A stretch of DNA of 64,000 nucleotides from Christiangramia sediminis (lineage in GTDB: Bacteria > Bacteroidota > Bacteroidia > Flavobacteriales > Flavobacteriaceae), in NCBI RefSeq assembly GCF_020552705.1, contig NZ_JAJBZG010000005.1, positions 248,001 through 312,000 of the forward strand, read 5' to 3'. The notes under the pieces were generated by a model. The model was not told the origin of the DNA and searched no databases. It worked only from the letters and a program-made list of their open reading frames with translations. Shown piece by piece: positions 45,883-54,765 of this stretch. The position numbers were made by a program, and so were the translations under genes. Each line of letters opens with the position of its first letter. Positions within the stretch are counted from its first letter, which is position 1.

Positions 45883-45985
45883 AAGGAATTAAACGCAAAA
45901 GCTATTAAAGCTATTTAAAATTTTAAGTCATCTGGAGTTTTACTAATTTAGACTAGAAAAATTAATATAAACACCTGGCTTTTTA

Positions 45986-46510
45986 ATGCAAATAGGGAAT
46001 TATAAAACATTTGAGACCGAAAGGCTTTTAATAAGACCTACCGCCCTGGAAGACGCAAATTTTATTTTTAAACTATTAAATTCTCCAAAATGGCTTCAGT
46101 TTATTGGTGACCGCAAGATTAAAAGTATTAAGGATGCCGAAAATTATATTTCCACCAGGATGCATCCTCAACTGCAAAAAATGGGTTTCTCTAATTATAC
46201 GATTCTTAGAAAATCTGATTTCACAAAAATTGGAACCTGTGGTTTATATAAACGTGAGGGTTTAAAAGATGTAGATCTTGGATTTGCTTTTCTTCCGGAA
46301 TTTGAAAAAATGGGCTATGCTTTTGAGGCTACCAGTGAACTTAAAAAAGCTGCAAAAAAAGAATTTGGAATTTCCAGGCTTTGCGCTATCACCTTAGAGG
46401 AAAATACTGGTTCCAGAAAATTACTGGGTAGACTGGGTTTTAATTTCAGGGAAAAAACTCACTTGCCCGGTGACCCCACAGAATTGATGCTATTTTATAT
46501 TGAACTTTAG
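45986..46510 (+). CDS. GNAT family N-acetyltransferase (RimJ-like)
   Basis: A 174-residue acetyltransferase. The N-terminal TERLLIRPTALEDANFIFKL block is the RimJ/RimL-like start, and the acetyl-CoA-binding motif is in EFEKMGYAFEATSELK. The acceptor (ribosomal protein or small amine) is unknown. It is convergent with the cbpM gene. Confidence 0.88.
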   Translation: MQIGNYKTFETERLLIRPTALEDANFIFKLLNSPKWLQFIGDRKIKSIKDAENYISTRMHPQLQKMGFSNYTILRKSDFTKIGTCGLYKREGLKDVDLGFAFLPEFEKMGYAFEATSELKKAAKKEFGISRLCAITLEENTGSRKLLGRLGFNFREKTHLPGDPTELMLFYIEL

Positions 46511-46520
46511 TGGTATGATA

Positions 46521-46811
46521 TCACTCATAAAGCCCCAAACGGTTTTTCAAGCGTCTGTTATCTTTCTGTAATTGCTTTATCTGCTGCAATAAATGATTTA
46601 TTGCTTCCAGCCCTTCAAGGTTAATTTCCAGGTCATGATGCAACCGCATCATCTTTTCAAAATTCGCCAAATGATCACAATGAACATATTCTGTTTCTTC
46701 AATTGTAATTATTTCAATGATTCCGCTTTCGTAAAGTGAACTCACAAATTGACGCCCCACTTTATAGCGAACACAAATCTCTTCCGCAGGAATCAGATCT
46801 TCTTTTCTCAT
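46521..46811 (-). CDS. cbpM: Chaperone modulator CbpM
   Basis: A 96-residue CbpM-like protein. An N-terminal MerR-type helix-turn-helix-like segment (PAEEICVRYKVGRQFVSSLYESGI) is followed by a helical tail. In E. coli CbpM binds the J-domain of CbpA and inhibits it. Its start overlaps the stop of cbpA by 4 bp, fully consistent with this role. Confidence 0.86.
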   Translation of the reverse strand: MRKEDLIPAEEICVRYKVGRQFVSSLYESGIIEIITIEETEYVHCDHLANFEKMMRLHHDLEINLEGLEAINHLLQQIKQLQKDNRRLKNRLGLYE

Positions 46812-47728
46812 ATTCCCGTTTTTTTAAGTTCCTGAAATAATTCTTTCTGTTTTTCAGATAAATGTTCGGGTATTTTCACTTTATAAGTAATATAAAGGTC
46901 TCCAAACTGATTTTCTTTTTTATACTTCGGAAATCCTTTCCCTTTCAATTTGACTTTAGTATCATTCTGAGTTCCCGGCTTAACCTTAAGTTTTACTTTC
47001 CCGTTAAAAGTATTTACCTGGATCTCTCCTCCCAGAACAGCGGTACTCAAACTTATTTCTTCAGTAGCGTACAGATTTTCTTTTTCTCTTCGGAAGGCAG
47101 TATCATTTAAAATATTAAAAGTAATATACAGATCTCCTTTAGGCCCACCCTGAACTCCGGGTCCGCCATGACCTTTGATCTTTATAGTCTGACCATTCTC
47201 AACCCCTGCGGGAATACTAAGCCTGATATTCTTGCCGTTGACTGTAATGGTATGTTTTTCGTCCTTATATACCTGGCTTAGTCTTAGCTGAAGTTCAGCA
47301 TTAAAATCCTGTCCCTTGAAATGGGCGCCACGCTGTGAACCGCCAGCTCTTGCCCTGCCTCCAAACATCTGTTCAAAAAAATCTGAAAAAGTATCCTCAT
47401 CAAAATTACCGCTATAGGATCTAGACTGTCCGCCACCACCAAAACCTCCAGCATAACCTCCCGAGGCCGCCTGTTGTTTTCTGGCCTCTTCAAATTGATC
47501 GGCATGCTGCCAGTCTTTTCCGTATTCGTCGTATTTTTTACGTTTTTCAGGATCGCTTAAAACTTCATTAGCTTCATTGATTTGCTGAAATCTCGCCTGG
47601 GCTTCTTTATCACTGGGATTGAGATCTGGATGATATTTACGCGCAAGCCGACGATAGGCTTTTTTTATATCTTCTTTACTGGCTGACTTATCAAGCTCTA
47701 AAAGTTTATAATAGTCTATAAAATCCAT
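46808..47728 (-). CDS. cbpA: Curved-DNA-binding-type DnaJ co-chaperone CbpA
   Basis: A 306-residue type II (no zinc finger) J-protein. The J-domain HPD is at 33-35, followed by a Gly-rich region (about 85-110) and the two-barrel C-terminal substrate-binding domains (from GQDFNAELQLRLS). It works with DnaK and pairs with CbpM. The gene lies 15 bp after dinB on the same strand, forming dinB-cbpA-cbpM. Confidence 0.9.
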   Translation of the reverse strand: MDFIDYYKLLELDKSASKEDIKKAYRRLARKYHPDLNPSDKEAQARFQQINEANEVLSDPEKRKKYDEYGKDWQHADQFEEARKQQAASGGYAGGFGGGGQSRSYSGNFDEDTFSDFFEQMFGGRARAGGSQRGAHFKGQDFNAELQLRLSQVYKDEKHTITVNGKNIRLSIPAGVENGQTIKIKGHGGPGVQGGPKGDLYITFNILNDTAFRREKENLYATEEISLSTAVLGGEIQVNTFNGKVKLKVKPGTQNDTKVKLKGKGFPKYKKENQFGDLYITYKVKIPEHLSEKQKELFQELKKTGI

Positions 47729-47743
47729 TTAATAAATCTGTTT

Positions 47744-48253
47744 TTAAGCTTTAAAAACACCTGAATCAATCTTCTTGTCTTTGAGCTGACTTTCAATTAG
47801 ACCAATCTGCCCTAAATGGTAAATATCATGCTGAATAATACCATTTAATAAATATCCGAAATTATAATCTTTCCCGCTTACTTTATTTCCTAGAAAAGAA
47901 TCATCTTTCTTCTGAAGTAAGATTTCATATATCCTACTTTGAGCCGCGACCAGTCTTCTTTTTAGATCTTCCCATTCTTCCTGAGATTGAACTTCAATTA
48001 TGGGCCAGTCTTCCTTAGAATCTATTTCAATGTTATACTTTTCATTATTTCTCAACTTTTCAGCAGCAAAGGTTTTCCAGGCAATTAAATGCCCCACGAT
48101 CTGAGCAACGCTGTGAGATTCAGGAATACAGGTCTTATACCCTATTACGTAAGGTACATTTTCCAATTTTCGCATTACCGACTCACCGTACCAGGGTTCA
48201 CCTTCGAAAATTTCTGAAAGCGATTTTATAATTTCTTCAGTTCTATTTTTCAT
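47744..48253 (-). CDS. DinB family protein (metal-dependent, YfiT-like)
   Basis: A 169-residue four-helix DinB fold protein. Metal-binding His are suggested by SHSVAQIVGHLIAWK and HDIYHLGQIGL, as in DinB/YfiT proteins that bind divalent metals and act as thiol-dependent enzymes (e.g. bacillithiol transferases); a specific role is unknown. It leads the dinB-cbpA-cbpM set. Confidence 0.85.
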   Translation of the reverse strand: MKNRTEEIIKSLSEIFEGEPWYGESVMRKLENVPYVIGYKTCIPESHSVAQIVGHLIAWKTFAAEKLRNNEKYNIEIDSKEDWPIIEVQSQEEWEDLKRRLVAAQSRIYEILLQKKDDSFLGNKVSGKDYNFGYLLNGIIQHDIYHLGQIGLIESQLKDKKIDSGVFKA

Positions 48254-48456
48254 TGTAGGGTTTGATGAAAAAGAAAATTACAAAAATTGCTTTTTTCGCG
48301 CAGTTAAGTTTTTGCCAAAACAAGAATTTTGACCTCCGAAGATTCCTTTAAGAATTGTTTAAAAGTCTAATCTGCAAGGCACTCTGATTCAAAGCTTCAA
48401 CAAATTATAAAGTACTTTAAATTAGTTCTAAATAGAGCTTAAAAAGACCGCCAAAG

Positions 48457-48488
48457 TTTGTTAAAAATTAGAAGGAAGCGTATTTTTG
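48457..48488 (+). promoter_or_regulatory. sdhCAB promoter
   Basis: TTTG (48457-48460), 20-bp spacer, TATTTTTG (48481-48488) matches both boxes of the Bacteroidetes consensus exactly. Transcription should start near 48493-48496, about 25 nt before sdhC. Confidence 0.8.
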
Positions 48489-48519
48489 CGGCACTTTATC
48501 TAAATAATTCAAAACATTT

Positions 48520-49236
48520 ATGGCGAAATCTGCCCTTTTAAAGTCATCATTGGCGAAAAAATACTGGATGGCTTTCACAGGCCTTTTCCTGTGCCTGTTT
48601 TTAGTAGGTCACCTTCTCGGAAATTTACAATTATTGCTGCCTGTAAGTGAAACGGCTAAGGATCAGTTTAATGAATACGCATTATTCATGACCACTAATC
48701 CGGCAGTTAAGGTTTTATCTTACCTAACGTATATAAGTATTATTTTCCATGCGATTGATGGTCTAATGCTGACTATCCATAACCGCAAGGCCCGACCTCA
48801 AGGTTACGTAAGTTTCAAGCCTTCAACAAACAGCATGTGGTCTTCTAGAAATATGGGGATCCTTGGTAGTATCATTTTAGCTTTTATCATTATTCACATG
48901 AGCATGTTCTGGGCTGAAATGAAATTTGGAGGTCTTGACGATACTATTTATACCACTGCGAATGGGGAAGAGGTGAAAGATCTTTATACACTAACTATCA
49001 AAACATTTCAGGATGCGCAGTATGGCCTAATTTGGGCTATTGCATATGGATTTGCAATGCTTGCTATTGCATTTCACCTGTCACATGGTTTTGCAAGCGG
49101 ATTTCAGTCACTTGGTGTTAATCATCCTAAATACAATGGGTTTATAAGAAAGCTTGGTTATGCTTTTTCGGTCTTGGTACCCCTGGCATTCGCAGTAATA
49201 CCTTTTTATATTTACTTTGTACTAGAAAAAATTTAA
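48520..49236 (+). CDS. sdhC: Succinate dehydrogenase cytochrome b subunit
   Basis: Membrane anchor of succinate dehydrogenase/fumarate reductase, 238 residues with about five hydrophobic helices. This is the single-subunit, Bacteroidetes type (SdhC without SdhD), with His residues for heme ligation in GHLLGNLQ, FHAIDG and IIHMSMFW. It starts the sdhCAB operon; sdhA begins 3 bp downstream. Confidence 0.92.
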   Translation: MAKSALLKSSLAKKYWMAFTGLFLCLFLVGHLLGNLQLLLPVSETAKDQFNEYALFMTTNPAVKVLSYLTYISIIFHAIDGLMLTIHNRKARPQGYVSFKPSTNSMWSSRNMGILGSIILAFIIIHMSMFWAEMKFGGLDDTIYTTANGEEVKDLYTLTIKTFQDAQYGLIWAIAYGFAMLAIAFHLSHGFASGFQSLGVNHPKYNGFIRKLGYAFSVLVPLAFAVIPFYIYFVLEKI

Positions 49237-49239
49237 GCT

Positions 49240-51243
49240 ATGGGAATATTTGAATCAAATGCACCTAAAGGCCCATTGGCAGAAAAGTGGACCAGTCATA
49301 AAAACTCAATAGACCTGGTAAACCCGGCTAACAAACGAAACATTGACGTTATCGTTGTGGGAACCGGACTTGCAGGAGGTAGCGCCGCGGCCACTCTTGC
49401 TGAACTGGGCTATAACGTAAAAACATTCTGCTACCAGGATTCTCCACGTAGAGCGCATTCTATTGCGGCACAGGGAGGAATCAATGCAGCAAAGAATTAC
49501 CAGGGCGACGGTGATTCTGTATACCGTCTTTTCTATGATACTGTAAAAGGTGGGGATTATCGTTCCAGAGAATCCAACGTATACAGACTTGCACAGGTTT
49601 CCGGAAATATTATTGATCAATGTGTTGCTCAGGGAGTTCCCTTTGCCCGCGAATATGGTGGTCTTTTAGATAACCGTTCTTTCGGTGGAGTACTTGTATC
49701 GAGAACTTTTTATGCAAAAGGACAAACAGGACAGCAATTATTGCTTGGAGCCTATTCAGCAATGAACCGCCAGATAAACCGTGGTAAGATCCAGGCTTTT
49801 AACAGGCATGAGATGCTTGATGTTGTAAAGGTTGATGGCAAAGCTCGTGGAATCATCGCCAGAAATCTGGTAACTGGAGAACTTGAAAGACATTCAGCAC
49901 ATGCAGTTGTGATTGCTTCAGGAGGATATGGGAATGTATTCTTCCTTTCTACCAATGCCATGGGAAGTAACGTAACGGCTAGCTGGAAAATACATAAAAA
50001 GGGAGCTTATTTTGCCAACCCTTGCTTTACACAAATTCACCCTACCTGTATTCCGGTTTCCGGAGATCATCAGTCTAAATTGACGTTGATGTCTGAATCC
50101 TTACGTAATGATGGTAGGATCTGGGTTCCGAAGAAAAAAGAAGATGCTGAAGCGATAAGAGCCGGAAAGAAAAAACCAACAGAACTTTCAGAAGAAGAAA
50201 GAGATTATTACTTAGAGAGAAGATATCCCGCATTTGGTAACCTGGTGCCCCGTGATGTGGCTTCAAGAGCAGCAAAAGAACGTTGCGATGCAGGTTTCGG
50301 AGTAAATAAAACAGGAGAAGCGGTGTATCTGGATTTTAGTGCAGCGATCATGAGATATGGTAAAGAAGCTGCAACTACTCAAAAAATAAGCAATCCTACA
50401 GATGCTAAAATTCAGGAGCTTGGGAAAGAGGTTGTAGAAGCCAAATACGGTAACCTCTTCCAAATGTATGAGAAGATCGTGGATCAAAATCCATACGAAA
50501 CTCCAATGATGATTTATCCTGCGGTACATTATACCATGGGAGGTGTTTGGGTTGATTACAACCTTCAAACCACAATTCCCGGATGTTACGCGATTGGAGA
50601 AGCGAACTTTTCAGATCACGGAGCTAACAGGCTTGGAGCTTCTGCTTTAATGCAGGGACTTGCTGATGGCTATTTCGTATTACCTTATACCATTGGTAAT
50701 TATCTGTCTAACGATATTAGAACAGGAAAAATTCCAACTGATTCTGCTGAATTTGACGCTGCAGAAACAGAAGTTCGTGAAAGACTGGAAAAACTTATCA
50801 ATACTAAAGGAACCAAATCTGTAGATCATTTCCATAAGATCCTTGGTAAGATTATGTGGAATAAGGTTGGAATGGCAAGAAATGCTGAAGGCCTTACGGA
50901 AGCGATCAAGGAGATACAGGAACTTCGTGAAGAATTCTGGAAAGACGTTCGGGTTCCTGGAAATACCATGGAAATGAATGCCGAGCTTGAAAAAGCAGGT
51001 CGTGTGGCAGATTTCCTTGAATTAGGTGAATTATTCGCTAAAGATGCGCTGCATAGAAAAGAATCTTGTGGTGGTCACTTTAGAGAAGAATATCAAACGG
51101 AAGAAGGGGAAGCTCTTCGTGATGACGAGAACTTTATGTATGTAGCAGCCTGGGAATATACAGGTAATCCTGCAGATGCTATTCTTCATAAAGAAGATTT
51201 AGATTATGAAAATATCCAGGTAAAAACAAGGAGTTATAAATAG
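49240..51243 (+). CDS. sdhA: Succinate dehydrogenase/fumarate reductase flavoprotein subunit
   Basis: A 667-residue FAD subunit oxidising succinate. [17 protein letters not shown] is the dinucleotide motif, the FAD-attaching His is in [17 protein letters not shown], and the active-site Arg/His segment includes [16 protein letters not shown]. Slightly long with respect to the E. coli enzyme, normal for the Bacteroidetes type. A repeat-rich 82-bp gap precedes sdhB. Confidence 0.96.
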   Translation: MGIFESNAPKGPLAEKWTSHKNSIDLVNPANKRNIDVIVVGTGLAGGSAAATLAELGYNVKTFCYQDSPRRAHSIAAQGGINAAKNYQGDGDSVYRLFYDTVKGGDYRSRESNVYRLAQVSGNIIDQCVAQGVPFAREYGGLLDNRSFGGVLVSRTFYAKGQTGQQLLLGAYSAMNRQINRGKIQAFNRHEMLDVVKVDGKARGIIARNLVTGELERHSAHAVVIASGGYGNVFFLSTNAMGSNVTASWKIHKKGAYFANPCFTQIHPTCIPVSGDHQSKLTLMSESLRNDGRIWVPKKKEDAEAIRAGKKKPTELSEEERDYYLERRYPAFGNLVPRDVASRAAKERCDAGFGVNKTGEAVYLDFSAAIMRYGKEAATTQKISNPTDAKIQELGKEVVEAKYGNLFQMYEKIVDQNPYETPMMIYPAVHYTMGGVWVDYNLQTTIPGCYAIGEANFSDHGANRLGASALMQGLADGYFVLPYTIGNYLSNDIRTGKIPTDSAEFDAAETEVRERLEKLINTKGTKSVDHFHKILGKIMWNKVGMARNAEGLTEAIKEIQELREEFWKDVRVPGNTMEMNAELEKAGRVADFLELGELFAKDALHRKESCGGHFREEYQTEEGEALRDDENFMYVAAWEYTGNPADAILHKEDLDYENIQVKTRSYK

Positions 51244-51325
51244 ATTTGAGATTTGAGATTGAAGAATTGAGACGAATGTCCCGATAATTCTAAGATCTCA
51301 TTTCTAAATACTCAATACTAAAAGT
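51244..51325. repeat. Degenerate repeat-rich spacer between sdhA and sdhB
   Basis: Contains GATTTGAGATTTGAGATTGA and later TCTCATTTCT, a direct repeat with partial inverted complement, in an otherwise tight operon. It resembles dispersed intergenic repeat sequence. It is not a CRISPR. Confidence 0.45.
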
Positions 51326-52069
51326 ATGAACCTTACATTAAAAATATGGCGTCAGAAAAACGCCGACACCAAAGGAAAAATGCAAACCTACGAGGTTTCA
51401 GATATTTCTGCTGATATGTCTTTTCTTGAGATGATGGATGTTCTTAATGAACAGCTTATCGAAAAGGGAGATGAACCTGTAGCTTTTGATCATGACTGTC
51501 GTGAGGGAATTTGCGGATCCTGTAATTTACAGATCAACGGTGAGCCTCATGGACCAGATCGTGGAGTTACAACCTGCCAGTTACACATGAGAAGATTCAA
51601 GGACGGTGACACCATCGTTATTGAACCTTTCAGAGCTAAAGCCTTCCCGGTAATCAAGGATCTGGTGGTAGACCGCAGTTCTTTTGACAGGATTCAGCAG
51701 GCCGGTGGATATATTTCTGTAAATACTTCAGGAAATACCCAGGATGCCAATTCAATTCCAGTTGAAAAGGAAAATGCTGATATGTCTTTCTATGCTGCAA
51801 CCTGTATTGGTTGTGGAGCCTGTGTGGCGGCCTGTAAAAATGCCAGCGCCATGTTATTTACTTCAGCAAAAGTGAGTCAGTTTGCGCTACTTCCGCAAGG
51901 AGAAGTTGAAGCAGATCGCAGAGTTTTGCAAATGGTAGAGCAAATGGATAAAGAAGGATTTGGTAACTGTACCAATACCGGCGCATGTGAAATTGAATGT
52001 CCTAAAGGAATTTCTTTAGAGAACATCGCCAGAATGAACAGAGAATACTTGAAAGCAAGTGTAAAATAA
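51326..52069 (+). CDS. sdhB: Succinate dehydrogenase/fumarate reductase iron-sulfur subunit
   Basis: A 247-residue subunit with three clusters: the [2Fe-2S] site in CREGICGSC plus a later Cys in TTCQLH, and the [11 protein letters not shown] and [14 protein letters not shown] motifs for the [4Fe-4S] and [3Fe-4S] clusters. It transfers electrons from SdhA to the membrane quinone. Last gene of the operon, followed by a terminator. Confidence 0.96.
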   Translation: MNLTLKIWRQKNADTKGKMQTYEVSDISADMSFLEMMDVLNEQLIEKGDEPVAFDHDCREGICGSCNLQINGEPHGPDRGVTTCQLHMRRFKDGDTIVIEPFRAKAFPVIKDLVVDRSSFDRIQQAGGYISVNTSGNTQDANSIPVEKENADMSFYAATCIGCGACVAACKNASAMLFTSAKVSQFALLPQGEVEADRRVLQMVEQMDKEGFGNCTNTGACEIECPKGISLENIARMNREYLKASVK

Positions 52070-52093
52070 TCGCTTTCAGAATAAATATAGATG

Positions 52094-52122
52094 AACCCGG
52101 ACTTTGCAGTCCGGGTTTTTTT
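52094..52122 (+). terminator. Intrinsic terminator after sdhB
   Basis: AACCCGGACT pairs with AGTCCGGGTT across loop TTGC, then a T run. It closes the sdhCAB operon. Confidence 0.92.
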
Positions 52123-52147
52123 ATGCATTTTAATTAAAATTTGAACT

Positions 52148-53302
52148 ATGTCCGGAATCTTCGAAATCAAATCAAAATTACCTGGTACCAAAACCAGCAT
52201 ATTTTCGATAATGAGTAAAATGGCCAACGATCATAATGCCATAAATTTATCTCAGGGATTTCCAAATTTTGAAACAGATCAAAAATTAAAAGATCTTGTG
52301 ACCAGGGCAATGGAAGAGGGATATAATCAATATCCACCAGATTCCGGAGTGCAGGTTTTAAGAGAAGAGATCATCAAAAAGATCAGATCGCTCTATGGAA
52401 AAGAATACGATGTAGATTCTGAAATAACAATTACCTCCGGTGCGACGGAAGCTTTATACACAGCAATTACTGCCTTCGTAAAAAAAGGAGATGAAGTGAT
52501 CGTTTTAAAACCAGCTTATGACACCTATGAGCCTACCATTAAATTAAATGGCGGAAAACCGGTTCAGATCCAGTTAAAGGGCGATAATTATAAGGTAGAC
52601 TGGGAAGAAGTGAGATCGGTGATCACTTCAAAAACCAAAATGATCATTATTAATACCCCTCATAATCCAACCGGTACAATTCTTTCTGAAGAAGACATGC
52701 TTCAACTTCAAAATATCCTTTCAGAAACTGATATTATCCTTTTAAGCGACGAAGTTTATGAACATTTGATCTTTGACAAAGAACAACATCAAAGTGCCTC
52801 GAAATTTTCTGAGTTGTCTGAGCGATCCATTGTTTGTGCATCTTTCGGAAAGACATTTCATAATACAGGCTGGAAAACCGGATATTGTGTAGCTCCTGAA
52901 AATTTGATGAAAGAAATAAGAAAGATCCATGAAATTACCGTTTTTTCTGTAGTTCATCCAATGCAAAGAGCTTATGCTGAATATTTAAAAAATGCCGAAA
53001 ATTATTTAAGTCTTTCTAAATTTTACCAGACCAAGAGAGATCTTTTTCTTAACTTGATAAAAGACTCAAAATTTACCTACACACCTTCAAAAGGAACCTA
53101 CTATCAGCTTTTAAATTTTTCCGGGATAACCGATGAAAATGACGTAAATTTCGCGGAAAGATTAGTGAAGGAACACGGGTTGGCCTCTATCCCCGTTTCA
53201 GTTTTTAATATTAACGAAAAGGATAACAACCAGCTGCGCTTTTGTTTTGCGAAAACAGATGAGACACTGGAAAAGGCGGCGGAAATACTTTGCAAATTAT
53301 AG
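52148..53302 (+). CDS. Methionine aminotransferase (YbdL-like)
   Basis: A 384-residue PLP class I/II aminotransferase. GVQVLREEI, ITSGATEALYTAI, NTPHNPTG, SDEVYEHLIFD and the PLP Lys in SFGKTFHNTGWK are typical. The start KLPGTKTSIFSIMSKMANDHNAINLSQGFP is the pattern of the YbdL/methionine (or 2-keto-4-methylthiobutyrate) aminotransferases. It opens a three-gene set with pdeM and the TspO-like gene. Confidence 0.88.
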   Translation: MSGIFEIKSKLPGTKTSIFSIMSKMANDHNAINLSQGFPNFETDQKLKDLVTRAMEEGYNQYPPDSGVQVLREEIIKKIRSLYGKEYDVDSEITITSGATEALYTAITAFVKKGDEVIVLKPAYDTYEPTIKLNGGKPVQIQLKGDNYKVDWEEVRSVITSKTKMIIINTPHNPTGTILSEEDMLQLQNILSETDIILLSDEVYEHLIFDKEQHQSASKFSELSERSIVCASFGKTFHNTGWKTGYCVAPENLMKEIRKIHEITVFSVVHPMQRAYAEYLKNAENYLSLSKFYQTKRDLFLNLIKDSKFTYTPSKGTYYQLLNFSGITDENDVNFAERLVKEHGLASIPVSVFNINEKDNNQLRFCFAKTDETLEKAAEILCKL

Positions 53303-53938
53303 ATGAATTTTAACATTAAGATCCAGAATCAGGATTTTGTATTACACCCTTTTGGAGCGGTTTACTGGCCAGAACAGGAAGTATTACTGGTTGCTGATGT
53401 TCACCTGGGAAAGGTCTCTCATTTTAGAAAACATGGTAGCGCAGTCCCATTAAAAGCAACTTCTCAGAACTTTTTAAAACTGGATCAATTACGAAAAGAA
53501 TTCGATCCTGAACACATTGTTTTTTTAGGCGATCTATTTCACAGCTCCATGAATATGGAATGGAATATGTTTGAGGAATGGATTGGTAGTATAGACAACC
53601 AGGTGCACCTCATTGCCGGAAACCATGATATTATTTCTCCCTTGAAATATCAGGCACTTGGAATAAGAATTTTCCCTGATATCAAGGTGGGAGGCTTCCA
53701 TCTAAGTCATCATCCTGAAAATATCGCAGATCATTTTAATATTTGTGGACATATTCATCCCGGGTTTAAAATGCGAGGCAACGGAAAACAGTTAATAAAA
53801 CTTTCTTGTTTCTTTAAAAGTCAGGACCAGATGATACTTCCTGCCTTTGGAGAGTTTACCGGAAATTATTTTATGGAACCAGAAGAAGGAGATCGTATCT
53901 TCGCTATTACCGGTAAAGAAGTTATTGCCGTTAAATAA
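53303..53938 (+). CDS. pdeM: Ligase-associated DNA damage response endonuclease PdeM
   Basis: A 211-residue calcineurin-like phosphoesterase. VADVHLGKVSHFRKHG (Asp/His metal motif), LGDLFHSSMN, GNHDI and ICGHIHPGF are the standard metal-binding motifs in order. This subtype is usually encoded with an Lhr-type helicase and a ligase as a repair cassette; neither partner lies in the window. It starts immediately after the aminotransferase stop. Confidence 0.88.
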   Translation: MNFNIKIQNQDFVLHPFGAVYWPEQEVLLVADVHLGKVSHFRKHGSAVPLKATSQNFLKLDQLRKEFDPEHIVFLGDLFHSSMNMEWNMFEEWIGSIDNQVHLIAGNHDIISPLKYQALGIRIFPDIKVGGFHLSHHPENIADHFNICGHIHPGFKMRGNGKQLIKLSCFFKSQDQMILPAFGEFTGNYFMEPEEGDRIFAITGKEVIAVK

Positions 53939-53948
53939 AATTTTATAA

Positions 53949-54746
53949 ATGATAAAAAGACTGGCAGTTTTTAACTTCCTCTCGGTAGTTATAGCCATAA
54001 TCACCAATTTTTTCGCACAAACAGGAAGAATTAATAACACCACTATTGGTGAAGTAAGCGAGAAATATTCCAATTTATTCACCCCGGCAGATTATGCATT
54101 TTCTATCTGGGGTTTAATTTACCTGGGATTGATTGCCTGTTCGGTTTTCATGCTCTACCAGGCTTTTACCAACGGCAAGTACACAGATTTTATTAAAAAC
54201 ACTTCCATCTGGTTCATTGTCGCCAATATTGGCACTAGTCTCTGGGTGGTGGCCTGGCTTTATGATTTCACAGGTTTATCGGTAGTTCTCATGTTCCTTG
54301 TTCTGGCTAAACTTTTAAAACTGATCCTTAATAATGATATGGAAATCTGGGATGCTCCTTTTAAAGTCATATTTTTTTACTGGTGGCCTATCTGCTTATT
54401 TTCAGGATGGATCACGGTAGCCAGTATTGCCAATATGGCTGCCTGGTTAACCGAAACTGGCTGGGACGGGGCAATCTTTTCGGAAACGGACTGGACCGTG
54501 ATTATGATTGGGGTTGCTGTTATTATTAACCTTCTTATGATCTATATAAGGAACATGCGGGAATTTGCCGCGGTAGGAGTTTGGGCTTTAATCGCCATTT
54601 ATATAAGACACCAGGGGACCGAAGAATTTATAGCAAAAACCGCCCTCGCCGGAGCTATACTTATATTTCTGAATATTGCCTATCATGGTTTTATCAATCG
54701 GAAAACCAATCCCATGTATAAAATGCTGAATGGAAATAAGAAATAA
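53949..54746 (+). CDS. TspO/MBR-like tryptophan-rich membrane protein
   Basis: A 265-residue protein with about seven hydrophobic helices, longer than the usual roughly 160-residue TspO. The segment TPADYAFSIWGLIYLG is the TspO-like signature near residue 45. Such proteins bind porphyrins or other hydrophobic ligands; the additional helices make a distinct bacterial subtype. It lies 10 bp after pdeM. Confidence 0.78.
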   Translation: MIKRLAVFNFLSVVIAIITNFFAQTGRINNTTIGEVSEKYSNLFTPADYAFSIWGLIYLGLIACSVFMLYQAFTNGKYTDFIKNTSIWFIVANIGTSLWVVAWLYDFTGLSVVLMFLVLAKLLKLILNNDMEIWDAPFKVIFFYWWPICLFSGWITVASIANMAAWLTETGWDGAIFSETDWTVIMIGVAVIINLLMIYIRNMREFAAVGVWALIAIYIRHQGTEEFIAKTALAGAILIFLNIAYHGFINRKTNPMYKMLNGNKK

Positions 54747-54765
54747 TAGGTATTACTTCTGAACT

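Noticed and set aside
51244-51325. CRISPR-like repeat pattern between sdhA and sdhB
   Set aside because: Only a few imperfect short repeats, no regular spacing or spacers, and no cas genes.
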